Shown here in pieces: positions 1 through 8,260 of a stretch of 64,000 nucleotides of DNA (positions are counted from its first letter, which is position 1; each line of letters begins with the position of its first letter). The stretch is from contig NZ_OX636706.1 of the NCBI RefSeq assembly GCF_951793255.1, positions 1,199,001 through 1,263,000 of the forward strand, in the 5' to 3' direction. A program made the position numbers and the translations under genes. Source of the stretch: Desulfovibrio piger (lineage in GTDB: Bacteria > Desulfobacterota > Desulfovibrionia > Desulfovibrionales > Desulfovibrionaceae). The notes beneath the pieces are model-generated. The model was given only the letters and a program-made list of their open reading frames with translations. It searched no databases and had not been told where the DNA came from.

Positions 1-1239
1 TTCGAAGCCCTGCTGCTGGGCAAAAAAGTCCATTGTTTCGGCATGCCTTTCTATGCCGGATGGGGACTGACGCACGACAGGCAGCATTGCCCCCGCCGTA
101 CGGCAGTCCGCAGTCTGGAAGAAGTTGTTGCCGCTGCCTATATCCTGTACAGCCGCTACGTCCACCCTGTAACGGGACGTCGCTGTGGCATCATGGACAT
201 CATCCGTCTGCTGGCGGAACAGCGCCGCCGCAACGAACTGAACCGGGGATTCCATGCCTGCCTGGGGTTCCGGCTCTGGAAGCACGAACAGGCCCATGCC
301 TTCCTCGCCTCCACAGGAGGGACCCAGGCCTTCTTCACTGATGAAGGAAAAGCCGTGGCCGCAGCCAAGGCCCGACAGGGGCGAGTCGTCGTCTGGTCGT
401 CCAAGGAGAGCCCCACACTGTCTGCCCTCTGCCGACAGCAGCAAGTGCCCCTCCTGCGCATGGAAGACGGCTTCATCCGCTCCAAAGGGCTAGGGTCGGA
501 CTTTATCCGTCCGGGTTCCCTGGTACTTGACGATCTGGGGATCTATTATGACCCGCGCCAGCCCAGCCGCCTGGAGCTGCTGATCCGCAACGGCATCGAA
601 GACCGCGGCCTTCTGAAGCAGGCACGCGCCCTGCGGGAAGAATTGTGCCGCAGCGGCATCACCAAATATAACGTCGGTTCGATGGCAGACCTGCCCGCTC
701 TGCCAGCCGACAGGACCGTCGTCCTCGTGCCCGGTCAGGTCGAAGACGACGCTTCCGTACGTACGGGAGGCTCCGGTATCCACTCCAATCTGGAGCTCCT
801 GCAGGCCGTCCGCAAAGCCAGGCCCCAGTCCTTCATCATTTACAAGGAACATCCCGATGTCAGCAGCGGCAACAGGAAAGGAGCCCTGCAGGACAGTGAT
901 GTGGCAGGCCTGGCAGATGCCTTCGTGCGCAAGACCGCCATCAGCCAGCTTTACCGGCGCTGCCACGAAGTCCATACCCTGACCTCACAGTCCGGTTTCG
1001 AAGCCCTGCTGCGCGGTATCCCGGTCTTCACCTACGGCGGGCCCTTCTATGCGGGCTGGGGGCTGACCACGGACAGGTTGTTCTTCCCAAGACGCAGACC
1101 TATTGCCTCCGTGGATGTCCTTGTCGCTGCCGTTCTTCTGTGCTATCCGGCCTATTATGACTGGGAACATCGTTGTTTCACTGACTGTGCGGCGTTCCTT
1201 GCAAAGCTGAAATCACGGATCCAACCACCCAAGGTGTGA
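1..1239 (+). CDS. kpsC: KpsC-type capsule Kdo transferase, 5'-truncated by window edge
   Basis: The frame is open from base 1 with no start, so the gene begins upstream. KpsC proteins are cytoplasmic dual-module beta-Kdo glycosyltransferases that extend the Kdo linker on lysophosphatidylglycerol for ABC-exported capsule. Two homologous modules are visible: the signature PFYAGWGLT occurs near base 46 (end of module 1) and again near base 1042 (end of module 2), each preceded by FEALL(L/R)G. Module 2 (about bases 370-1239) contains VVWSSKESP, EDGFIRSKGLGSDF and the IYKEHPDV block typical of the family. The next gene, a KpsS homologue, starts 6 bp after the stop, so the two are co-transcribed. 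Recognition of the family is firm; acceptor and linkage are taken from the family. Confidence 0.88.
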   Translation, partial: FEALLLGKKVHCFGMPFYAGWGLTHDRQHCPRRTAVRSLEEVVAAAYILYSRYVHPVTGRRCGIMDIIRLLAEQRRRNELNRGFHACLGFRLWKHEQAHAFLASTGGTQAFFTDEGKAVAAAKARQGRVVVWSSKESPTLSALCRQQQVPLLRMEDGFIRSKGLGSDFIRPGSLVLDDLGIYYDPRQPSRLELLIRNGIEDRGLLKQARALREELCRSGITKYNVGSMADLPALPADRTVVLVPGQVEDDASVRTGGSGIHSNLELLQAVRKARPQSFIIYKEHPDVSSGNRKGALQDSDVAGLADAFVRKTAISQLYRRCHEVHTLTSQSGFEALLRGIPVFTYGGPFYAGWGLTTDRLFFPRRRPIASVDVLVAAVLLCYPAYYDWEHRCFTDCAAFLAKLKSRIQPPKV

Positions 1240-1245
1240 TGGTGC

Positions 1246-2484
1246 ATGTCTGGCACACGCAGTTTTCTTTTTTTGCAGGGCCCGTATGGCCCTTTTTTCT
1301 ATCGTTTGGGCACAGAGCTGGAGAAACACGGCTGCCAGGTACGCAAAGTCGTGACCAACGGCGGTGAATGGATCTTCTGGCCCAGGCGGCGTAATATATG
1401 CCTTTGGCGAGGTCATGACTACGACTGGCCGTGCTGGATCAGTCAGCGCATGGCGGAAAACCATACGACGGATATCGTCCTGATGGGGGACTGGCGTCCC
1501 CTGCACCGTGAGGCCATCCTGCTGGCACGGCAACGGGGCATCCGGGTCTGGGTCTATGAGGAAGGCTACTTACGTCCCCGCTTCATCACGCTGGAAGAAG
1601 GCGGGGTCAACGGCGCATCTCCCCTGCCGAAGACCGGAGAAGAGATCCGGCAGCGTTCACGGACATACAGTTCGGAATATCCCTACGCTCTTTCCACGGC
1701 AAGCAATCCCCAAAACAACCGTGTCTGGCAGATCATCAAGCACTTTGCCGGATTTCTGCTCTGCTGGCTGTTTTTTCCGCACTACAAGACCCACCGTCCG
1801 GATGGAGCCATAAAGGAACTGACGGGCATCATCCCCCGATACTTTATGCGTCACCGGCGGCGTAAGGACTCCCTTAAGGTTTTACGGACCTTTATGCGCC
1901 AGAAGGTTCCCTTCTATTTCATGCCCCTGCAGCTGGACTCGGACTCCCAAATCCGCCGGCATTCTCCCTTCACCGGTATCCTGGAGTCCATGGCCCTGGT
2001 CATCACCAGTTTTGCACGTCACGCGCCCAAGAACAGCTACCTGCTCATCAAGAACCATCCGTTCGATAACGGTCTCATCAACTATCGTCGTTACATGCGT
2101 TCTCTCGGCAAGGCTTGCGGCTGTGCCAACCGGCTGCGCTTCGTCGAGGCCGGAAAGGTAGATATGATCATCCAGGGATGCAAAGCTGTCGTGCTTTGCA
2201 ACAGTACGGTCGGCCTGAGCGCCTTGCGCCTGAACAAGGCCGTATACTGTCTGGGCAACGCCATCTATGCCATGCCTGGCCTAGCAGTGAACGCGGATCA
2301 GATGTCACTGGATGATTTCTGGCAACAGTATGTCCCGCCAGATGAAGAACTGCTTTCCGATTTCCTGCACCTGCTCAAAAATGAAGCCCTTCTCCCGGGG
2401 GACTTCTATTCATGTGAAGGTATCAGCGATGCGATCAAAGCCTCTCTGCAACGCATGAGAGTAGTCCCCAATACAGGAAAATGA
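1246..2484 (+). CDS. kpsS: KpsS-type capsule Kdo transferase
   Basis: This 412-residue protein matches KpsS, the cytoplasmic enzyme that adds the first Kdo residue to the lysophosphatidylglycerol anchor of group 2-like capsules, before KpsC extends it. Visible family signatures are FLFLQGPYGPFFYRLG at the N terminus, GDWRPLHREA, VYEEGYLRP, LLIKNHPFDNG and the C-terminal NSTVGLSAL segment. AAGGTG overlapping the kpsC stop serves as the ribosome site and supports this start. It is the last gene of the capsule locus in the window; just downstream lies an inverted GA/CT-rich repeat and then a nest of insertion sequences, so further capsule genes may have been displaced or lie to the left. Confidence 0.88.
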   Translation: MSGTRSFLFLQGPYGPFFYRLGTELEKHGCQVRKVVTNGGEWIFWPRRRNICLWRGHDYDWPCWISQRMAENHTTDIVLMGDWRPLHREAILLARQRGIRVWVYEEGYLRPRFITLEEGGVNGASPLPKTGEEIRQRSRTYSSEYPYALSTASNPQNNRVWQIIKHFAGFLLCWLFFPHYKTHRPDGAIKELTGIIPRYFMRHRRRKDSLKVLRTFMRQKVPFYFMPLQLDSDSQIRRHSPFTGILESMALVITSFARHAPKNSYLLIKNHPFDNGLINYRRYMRSLGKACGCANRLRFVEAGKVDMIIQGCKAVVLCNSTVGLSALRLNKAVYCLGNAIYAMPGLAVNADQMSLDDFWQQYVPPDEELLSDFLHLLKNEALLPGDFYSCEGISDAIKASLQRMRVVPNTGK

Positions 2485-3415
2485 TATGACGACTCTCCTG
2501 AAGGGGAAGGGTTACGGAAAAGGATTTCATCGACTTCGCCATCATGTCAACTTCTCCTTTCCCCCTGAAGGGGGAAGTCTCAAGCCACAAAGGAATTTTT
2601 GATGAGCATTATGGAAGAGGTTTAACGCCTCCCCTGCGGCCGAGACGGAAGCCGACACGGTACAGATCCGGCATATTGAAACGTCCGTCTCCTAGATAGT
2701 GTCGTCAAATTCAAAAGTATGTTATAATCTCTTCACTTACAATGAGGAGAGACCATATGGCGGCACATCGGAGGCATGATATTTCCGACAAGGTATGGGC
2801 AAATATTGAAAAACTTCTTCCCGGTTCCAAAGGCTCTGTCGGTCGTCCTTCCGCCGATAACCGATTGTTTATCAACGCCGTCTTCTGGATACTGAGAACC
2901 GGGGCTCCGTGGCGGGATTTACCCCCCGATCTTGGCGACTGGAAAAATACACATCGCCGCTTCTGCCGATGGCGAGATCGGGGAGTTTGGGAGAAAATAC
3001 TCGAAGCTCTCATTGTCGAACCTGATTTTGAATGGCTCATCATTGATGCCAGTCATTGCAAAGTGCATCCCCATGCGGCGGGCGCTGCGGGAGGTAATGA
3101 GGCCATGAGCCGCACAAAAGGGGGCTCAACTCAAAAATACATCTGGCCGTGGATGCGCATGGTATGCCGGTCAGAGTTATTGTTACAGAAGGTACCCGAG
3201 CTGATTGCAAAGAGGCCTGTGCGTTGATTGACGGGTTGAGTGCCGGGGCACTTTTGGCTGATAGAGGCTACGATACGGAGAGTATTCTCCGCAAAGCAGG
3301 TGAATCCGGTTTCCAGGTTGTCATCCCGCCAAAGAGAAGTCGTAAAATATCGCGCAACTATGACAGAGAGCTCTACAAAGTCAGACATCTTGTCGAAAAT
3401 GCTTTTGGCTCTTGA

Positions 3416-4096
3416 CTAGCTGAGAGGATTTTCTCTGAGCAGTTTTAGCACCAGAAGGTAAATGTCCTCTTGTCTATGATTAAACCGAAACTCACATTCT
3501 TTCAAATGGAGATAAAACGTTTGTTTTTGAAGGCCTCTAAAACGAACCAGCCGGGTTTTTGCATAGCTCCAAAAACTTTCTATCCCATTGATATGTGAGT
3601 GCTTATTGGAAAATTCATTGTGCGAATGCTGGACGCGGAAGTGTTTTTGGTATCCCAAATCGACGAGCCCGTCATAACCTCGCCAACCATCGGAATGAAT
3701 GACGCTTTCAAGGTCTACACGTCCACGTATGATGCCCTGGAGAGTGGCTCTGGAGCAATCAGGAACGATCTCCGTATAGACGTTATCATTGCGTTTGAAC
3801 AGGCCGAAAACAATGGTTTTTCCGCGTGCTCCACGGCCTCTGATGCCCCTGACCCGGCGAGCGCCGAAGTAGCTTTCATCAACCTCGACTTCCCCTTTGA
3901 CGGGAGACTCCGCCTCGCAATAACGGGCAATTCTTTCCCGGAAAGCCGTCACATACCGGTTGACGGTGTTTCGGTTAACACCGGACAATTCCGCAATCTG
4001 TGAAGCTGTCAAATCAACGGAAAAAAGCTTCACAAGTTGCCGAATTTTTGCCTCGGAAATTCTTGAACGATATGCGTATTTGTTTTTCATTGCCAT
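3416..4096 (-). CDS. IS1595-family transposase (ISXO2-like)
   Basis: A 226-residue transposase, apparently intact. Residues 1-60 form an HTH (RQLVKLFSVDLTASQIAELS); the ISXO2-like DDE domain begins near EVEVDESYFGARR and contains IHSDGWRGYDGL and NGIESFWSYAKTRL. These are the D, D and E/N positions that coordinate metal for cut-and-paste transposition in this family. The stop lies 9 bp inside the left terminal repeat, normal for compact ISs. The gene is intact, but the element's right repeat is split by IS5-B, so this copy is probably no longer mobile unless IS5-B excises precisely. An alternative start is the ATG two codons later. Confidence 0.88.
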   Translation of the reverse strand: MAMKNKYAYRSRISEAKIRQLVKLFSVDLTASQIAELSGVNRNTVNRYVTAFRERIARYCEAESPVKGEVEVDESYFGARRVRGIRGRGARGKTIVFGLFKRNDNVYTEIVPDCSRATLQGIIRGRVDLESVIHSDGWRGYDGLVDLGYQKHFRVQHSHNEFSNKHSHINGIESFWSYAKTRLVRFRGLQKQTFYLHLKECEFRFNHRQEDIYLLVLKLLRENPLS

Positions 4097-4133
4097 GACT
4101 ACCTGGATAACCTTTTTAGGATATCTCAGCTAG

Positions 4134-4990
4134 AACTCATTTCATAATTAATGGGCAATTTTTATAACTCTTCTCAACAAAATCATAGAAAAAGCAAGGT
4201 GGACAAGAGCCGTAAAACGTTCAACGCACCTTTCCCAACGAGTTATTGCCTTTTTAAATTTGTTAAGCCACGCAAAAAGGCGTTCAATTTTCCATCTTCT
4301 TTTGTAACGGCGCAAGAGCCGTCCGTCTTGCGTCGCCGGCTTTTTACGATTCTTGCGGTGCGGCGCGATGAGTTCAATTCCCTGAGAAGCAAGGGCTTCA
4401 TCAAGCGGATCGCTGTCATAGGCACGATCCCCAATAATTCTTCGGGGTCGTCCCAACGTGACAATTTCATTGATTGTAGCCTGGACAAGTCTGACTTCAT
4501 GAGGGTTAGCAGAATCCGTGTACACGGCGATAGGTAAACCAGAAGCGTCAGCAATAACCATGAGCTTCGTACCTTTGCCCCGCTTGGTCTTTCCCACTTT
4601 TGGGCCCCTTTTTTTGCGACAACGAATGTGCCGTCAATGAAGCATTCTTCCAGATTTATCAGGCCATTATCTTCAAGATGCCGGGCCAGAGACTCCAGAA
4701 TTTTTCGAAGCCTTCCATCTTTTACCCATTTGCTGAATCTCCGATAGCAAGTTGCGGAAGATGGAAACCTGTCCGGTAAGTCCGCCCATGCCGCGCCTGT
4801 ACGCAAGACCCAGAGGACGCCATTTAAAACTTCTCTGTCAGAATGAATTTGTGGACGTCCTGCGCCTGTGCGCTCTTTCTGAAAAAGAGGTTCCAGGACA
4901 GACCATTGATCATCAGTTAGCATTTCGGCTTTGCTCATTTTTTGAGGCTAACCGAAACCTTAAATTTTCTCCAGAATTATGAAATGACTT
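4134..4990 (-). mobile_element. IS5-family element B (innermost)
   Basis: An 857-bp element with 16-bp inverted ends, AACTCATTTCATAATT at 4134-4149 and the complement of AAGTCATTTCATAATT at 4975-4990 (one mismatch). It is flanked by CTAG at 4130-4133 and 4991-4994. The CTAG it duplicated belongs to the terminal repeat of the surrounding IS1595. It is a different IS5 subtype from element A, with unrelated ends and transposase, but the same CTAG target preference. Confidence 0.88.
4148..4938 (-). CDS. IS5-family transposase made by programmed -1 frameshift
   Basis: Two overlapping frames together make one IS5 transposase. The first (from 4938) gives LTDDQWSVLEPLF, RTGAAWADLPDRFPS and ECFIDGTFVVAKKG. 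At the A7-G4 run (complement of 4605-4615) a -1 slip leads to GPKVGKTKRGKGTKLMVIAD, then IIGDRAYDSDPLD and RRRWKIERLFAW-like residues to the stop at 4148. The join restores the family's uninterrupted order, so this is very likely natural recoding rather than a mutation. The DDE residues (FIDGTF, GDRAYDSD, the E of the WKIERLFAW block) are all present. This is the only IS of the three with both ends and the gene intact. Confidence 0.85.
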
Positions 4991-5135
4991 CTAGTCAAGA
5001 GCCATGCTTTTTTGCATCTCAAGCGCTGGCGGGGAATTGCCACACGATATGCCAAAAGATGCGCCTCTTTTCTTGCCGCCGTTCAAATTAGATGCATCTC
5101 TTTGTGGGCAAACATAATTTGACGACACTATCTAG

Positions 5136-5478
5136 GAGACATGCACGTCAGCGTCCAACGTTGCGGCAGAGGCCGGAAGCGGATTCCTGTCCTCCTGTGA
5201 TCCAGAATACAGACGGCTGGTTGCGGAGATGGTAGCAGGGGGCTACCGTAAAAACATGCCGGACATCCTCTTAGTCATCCCCCCACGCCCGTGGGGATGA
5301 ACCATAAATCCCGGAATAAAGCAGAGAGCCAGAAATGTATTTTCCCCCCCCCCCACGCTCGTGGGGGAGCTTATGCTATGCCTGAGGCACTGCTTGCCAT
5401 TGCGTCTTCACAATTGGAAATATGGATTGTAAAAAATACAGTGTGTGTACCATCCCTAGCTATGTGTTCGGCGACATG
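5136..5478. other. Gene-free stretch with CRISPR-like palindromic repeats
   Basis: Between the IS nest and the polymerase gene there is no convincing coding frame. It holds a small hairpin (GGTAGC/GCTACC near 5230), a 29-bp unit at 5275-5303 that resembles type I-E CRISPR repeats, and a C-run followed by a related palindrome at 5350-5371. No cas gene is near. The left boundary of integrative element 1 should lie here or further left, but no copy of the tRNA-Ser attachment core is visible. Confidence 0.6.
5275..5371 (+). repeat. Two type I-E-CRISPR-like repeat relics
   Basis: The unit at 5275-5303 contains CCCCACGCCCGTGGGGATGA followed by ACC, very close to common type I-E repeats that end in GGGGATGAACCG. 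A second, degenerate palindrome CCCCCACGCTCGTGGGGG lies with its centre 70 bp further on, where a true type I-E unit would repeat every 61 bp. With one good and one poor copy and no cas genes, this is either the decayed remnant of an array or an unrelated hairpin pair. Confidence 0.35.
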
Positions 5479-7956
5479 TTACTTCGCTTCTGCCCATGTT
5501 TTTCCTATGCCACAGTCGATTAGGTTGTTGGTATAATTACTATTGAATATAAACTGAAAAGATTCAGTCATGGTTTCAGTTAAGATTTTACATGCTTTAT
5601 CTGCATCTTTTTCTGCTACCTCAAGTAGAAATTCATCATGTATGCAATGGACTATTTTAGCGTCAATATCTGATAGTTTTTTGGGTAAAATGTTCAGTAC
5701 ATACAGCATCATTTCTGATGCTGACCCTTGGACTATATAGTTGACGATTTTTGATTTGAATGACCAATTTAATATATTGATAGGTATGAATCTATTCAAT
5801 GACGTAGTTATCCCGGTTTGGGGAAATGTCATAATATCTTTTTGTAAATCCATGCACAGATGTTTTTGCTCATCTTTCCATTTTACTAAATTGGGATAGT
5901 TTTTTCCAAATTCATGGAATAGACGTTGACAATCTTCGAATGATATATCTAGTCCATGTTCATGAAGAGATTTAAATAGTCCTTTTGCAGTCTGTCCATA
6001 AAGAAAGCTAAAATTGACAGCTTTACAGACTTGCCGACATCTAGGTGTTACCTCTTGAGGACTAATTTTAAAAATCCGTGCAGCTGTCTCTCTGTGGATA
6101 TCAAGGCCAGCATTCATTGCTTCGAGCATGGCAGTATCTTGAGCAAGTGTGGCAGCAATTCGTAGCTCAGACTGGCGATAATCGGCATCAACAAATACAT
6201 ATCCTTCTGGGGCAATCACTGTATGCTTTAGCTCATTAGGAAAACTGTGCAGATTGGGACTCGAGCACGATAGCCGTCCGGTTATGACTGTGCAGGGGCT
6301 AAACCATGCACGGACACGTCCGTCATCATCCCGATGGTGCAGGATATTTGCACACTGCTGCTCTCCACCTGCTTCTTTAAAAGCCTCCCAGTTGATTGTC
6401 AGGCCATGTCGCATCATGTCGGCCAAGCTCTGCTGAGCATCGCGCAGTAATGTGTAGTAGGATCTTTGTGCGTCTTTCATGGGGACGGAATCGAAATGTT
6501 TCGCTAATTGCGCCACTGCACGCGCATCTCCTGCCACCACTTTTTCCTCAGATAGTTGATGGGGAGCAAATAAATCATCTTGGCCCCCCCGGTGCCCTAA
6601 AAGTAGTCTGCTCAAAGATGCAATGCTCTGTCCCTCCCCCTTCCCTGTTAAAGCATGGTACCAGAAGAGGATACTTTCTATAGCAGGGAAGTTGGCCATT
6701 TCAGGAATATCACGGCGTAAGATCGTGGGGTCAAAGGCATACAGTTTCAATGGCGCCAGACTTGAAAGCCATGTATCGGACATATCCTCGAACCGGCCTA
6801 TAGCTGTATGAGTTCCACCATCTGAGAAGGCAAGCAGGCCGTGAGCAGAATCGTATTCTATTGCGACTGTTTTCTGTTCGTCTATTTTTGACAACGAATG
6901 TATAAAATTTGTGAGATCGTTACTATCCCTTATTTTTGTAAATGAAAATCTTTGTTCAAGGCTCCATTGAGTTGATACTTGTGTCGTGCGTAATTTCAAT
7001 GCCCATTCTTTAATGTCAACGCTATTTTGTATTGCCTCTGTCGGATCTTTACACTTTGGTAATACTGCAAGGTGTATCTTTTTAAATTGTTCCTTCCAAC
7101 GACTAAAGGCAGCAAATCCAGGCTCATCGTAGTCAGGACAGAAGAAAACTTTTGATGACTTTTCAATCATTTCAGCTATCTCTATATCTATTTTTGCAGA
7201 TGCAGATCCTAGAGCTATGTAATTGAACAGGGGGCCAGCCTCTTGGGCTAAAAGGATAGCATCCAATTCTGATTCAACGATAATAATAGGAGCTCCTTTT
7301 TTAGGATCTTCCTTAATAATAAACGGGAGCTGTTGGCATCCCCTCATGATGGTATATTTGGCATGATTGTCGTCAATAGTTCTTATTTTTATGCTGCGTA
7401 GTTTATTGTCTCGATATGTAGGGATGACAATGCCAACAGGTAATTTGAACACGTCACTACGATTTGTATCTGGAGAAAATGGGATTGACTTGTCAAAGAT
7501 TCCAAGATGATATTTGATGGCTGTGGCCTCTTTTATGTGCCGGAACTGCAAAAAATGTTTAAATACTTCTTTGTGTTCGACGTTTTTCATGCCTGTACTC
7601 AGTTTATACTGAGCTCTTTGAAGAGTAGTAATGAAGCCTCGATCAGTAATTTCATTAGGTACGGAAACAATACTTTGCTGTGTCCAGCGTCGCATCTTCG
7701 GTGTGCAGAATGTTGTTTTTTGCTGTATTATCGAGGTACTGTTTCGCAGAAGTTGGAGCAATTTTTCTGCGCCACCCCCTATACCACATTGGCGGCAGTA
7801 GAAATTGCCGTAATGCTGTCGCGGATCACGGCTCGTCTGCCACATGATCAGGCGATCATGTCCGCCGCAAGACGGGCATGCCCCAGCGTATTCGTTATTA
7901 CTTTTACGAATCATGGGGCGTCCACTTTCCTTATAGATTTCGATGACATTTTTCAT
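5479..7956 (-). CDS. Zinc-ribbon/TOPRIM primase fused to family A DNA polymerase
   Basis: An 825-residue replication protein of integrative element 1. Residues 24-60 form a CHC2-like zinc ribbon (CPSCGGHD, then CRQCGIGG: C27, C30, C54, C57). Residues about 222-300 form a TOPRIM domain (VESELDAILLA; PDYDEPG). Residues about 362-460 look like a decayed 3'-5' exonuclease (AIEYDSAHG where DTET would stand). Residues about 500-825 are a DNA polymerase I palm-fingers module: motif A VDADYRQSELRIAA (D590), motif B RQVCKAVNFSFLYG (641-654), motif C HDE (773-775). One chain could therefore prime and extend. The start is set by GAGGAATCC before ATG 7956. It lies just downstream of the D5-like helicase gene on the same strand, a self-contained replication module. 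Confidence 0.85.
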   Translation of the reverse strand: MKNVIEIYKESGRPMIRKSNNEYAGACPSCGGHDRLIMWQTSRDPRQHYGNFYCRQCGIGGGAEKLLQLLRNSTSIIQQKTTFCTPKMRRWTQQSIVSVPNEITDRGFITTLQRAQYKLSTGMKNVEHKEVFKHFLQFRHIKEATAIKYHLGIFDKSIPFSPDTNRSDVFKLPVGIVIPTYRDNKLRSIKIRTIDDNHAKYTIMRGCQQLPFIIKEDPKKGAPIIIVESELDAILLAQEAGPLFNYIALGSASAKIDIEIAEMIEKSSKVFFCPDYDEPGFAAFSRWKEQFKKIHLAVLPKCKDPTEAIQNSVDIKEWALKLRTTQVSTQWSLEQRFSFTKIRDSNDLTNFIHSLSKIDEQKTVAIEYDSAHGLLAFSDGGTHTAIGRFEDMSDTWLSSLAPLKLYAFDPTILRRDIPEMANFPAIESILFWYHALTGKGEGQSIASLSRLLLGHRGGQDDLFAPHQLSEEKVVAGDARAVAQLAKHFDSVPMKDAQRSYYTLLRDAQQSLADMMRHGLTINWEAFKEAGGEQQCANILHHRDDDGRVRAWFSPCTVITGRLSCSSPNLHSFPNELKHTVIAPEGYVFVDADYRQSELRIAATLAQDTAMLEAMNAGLDIHRETAARIFKISPQEVTPRCRQVCKAVNFSFLYGQTAKGLFKSLHEHGLDISFEDCQRLFHEFGKNYPNLVKWKDEQKHLCMDLQKDIMTFPQTGITTSLNRFIPINILNWSFKSKIVNYIVQGSASEMMLYVLNILPKKLSDIDAKIVHCIHDEFLLEVAEKDADKACKILTETMTESFQFIFNSNYTNNLIDCGIGKTWAEAK

Positions 7957-8260
7957 GGATTCCTCGGAGGCTTCCGTTTTTGACTCTTCTATTCCTGGGT
8001 ACTCTTCCCAAACGGTGGAGTGGCTATTTTGAGTTTGTCAATAATAATAGCAAGTTGCTGGCATTGGAGGATGGGAGGATTTTATGAGAAAAGTTGTATG
8101 TTTTTTTAGCCCACTCCCTGTATAGAACAGATGTTTTTTGGGAGTATTTTTTTATATAAAATCCTCCCATCCTCCCAGAAAAGCCTTTAGGTCGTAATTA
8201 GCAAGGAGAATTATAAAAGTAGGGGGGAGACGGCTGGGGAGACCTCCTCCCTCTCTCCTG
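7957..8260. repeat. Gene-free stretch with a perfect 20-bp inverted repeat
   Basis: GGAGGATGGGAGGATTTTAT at 8066-8085 is repeated exactly in inverted orientation at 8156-8175, with 70 bp between. The spacer is T-rich with CCCACTCCC and GGGAGT elements that can pair inside the arms. No gene is visible. It separates the helicase and polymerase genes. An origin, an operator for the replication genes or an RNA stem in their mRNA are all possible; nothing decides between them here. Confidence 0.7.

Larger units (their letters stand above)
3407..5003 (-). mobile_element. IS1595-family element, inserted in IS5-A and itself interrupted
   Basis: The left end GGCTCTTGACTAGCTGAGA (3407-3425) matches the right end once the inner IS5-B (4134-4990) and its extra CTAG are removed: the right end reads TCTCAGCTAG up to 4133, then TCAAGAGCC (4995-5003). 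An 8-bp target duplication ATGCTTTT flanks it at 3399-3406 and 5004-5011, as expected for IS1595. The element without its passenger is about 736 bp and holds one transposase gene. Confidence 0.88.
2757..5122 (+). pseudogene. IS5-A transposase, interrupted by IS1595
   Basis: The N-terminal part (2757-about 3120) carries the DUF4096-like IS5 domain (RTGAPWRDLPPDLGDW) and runs into a -1 frame change at ACAAAAGGGGG (3114-3124). The continuation LNSKIHLAVDAHGMPVRV leads into the DDE domain (LLADRGYDTE) up to 3406. The 3' end resumes after the IS1595 insertion at 5012, where the frame reads HLKRWRGIATRYAKR and ends at TGA 5120-5122. So the gene used the programmed -1 frameshift of the IS427-like group and was killed by the later insertion. 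GGAGAG at 2746-2751 suggests ATG 2757 rather than ATG 2742. Confidence 0.85.
2696..5131 (+). mobile_element. IS5-family element A (outermost of three nested ISs)
   Basis: The ends are perfect inverted repeats: ATAGTGTCGTCAAATT at 2696-2711 and its complement at 5116-5131. They are flanked by CTAG at 2692-2695 and 5132-5135, the YTAR-type target duplication of IS5 relatives. Removing the inserted IS1595 and its duplicated target leaves about 830 bp, a normal IS5 length. The undisturbed target reads GTCTCCTAGGAGAC, a 14-bp perfect palindrome centred on CTAG. Element A is split at 3407-5003 and cannot make its transposase. Confidence 0.9.

Noticed and set aside
5275-5371. A functional CRISPR array
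   Set aside because: Only one good and one degenerate repeat, wrong spacing and no cas genes; kept only as a possible relic.
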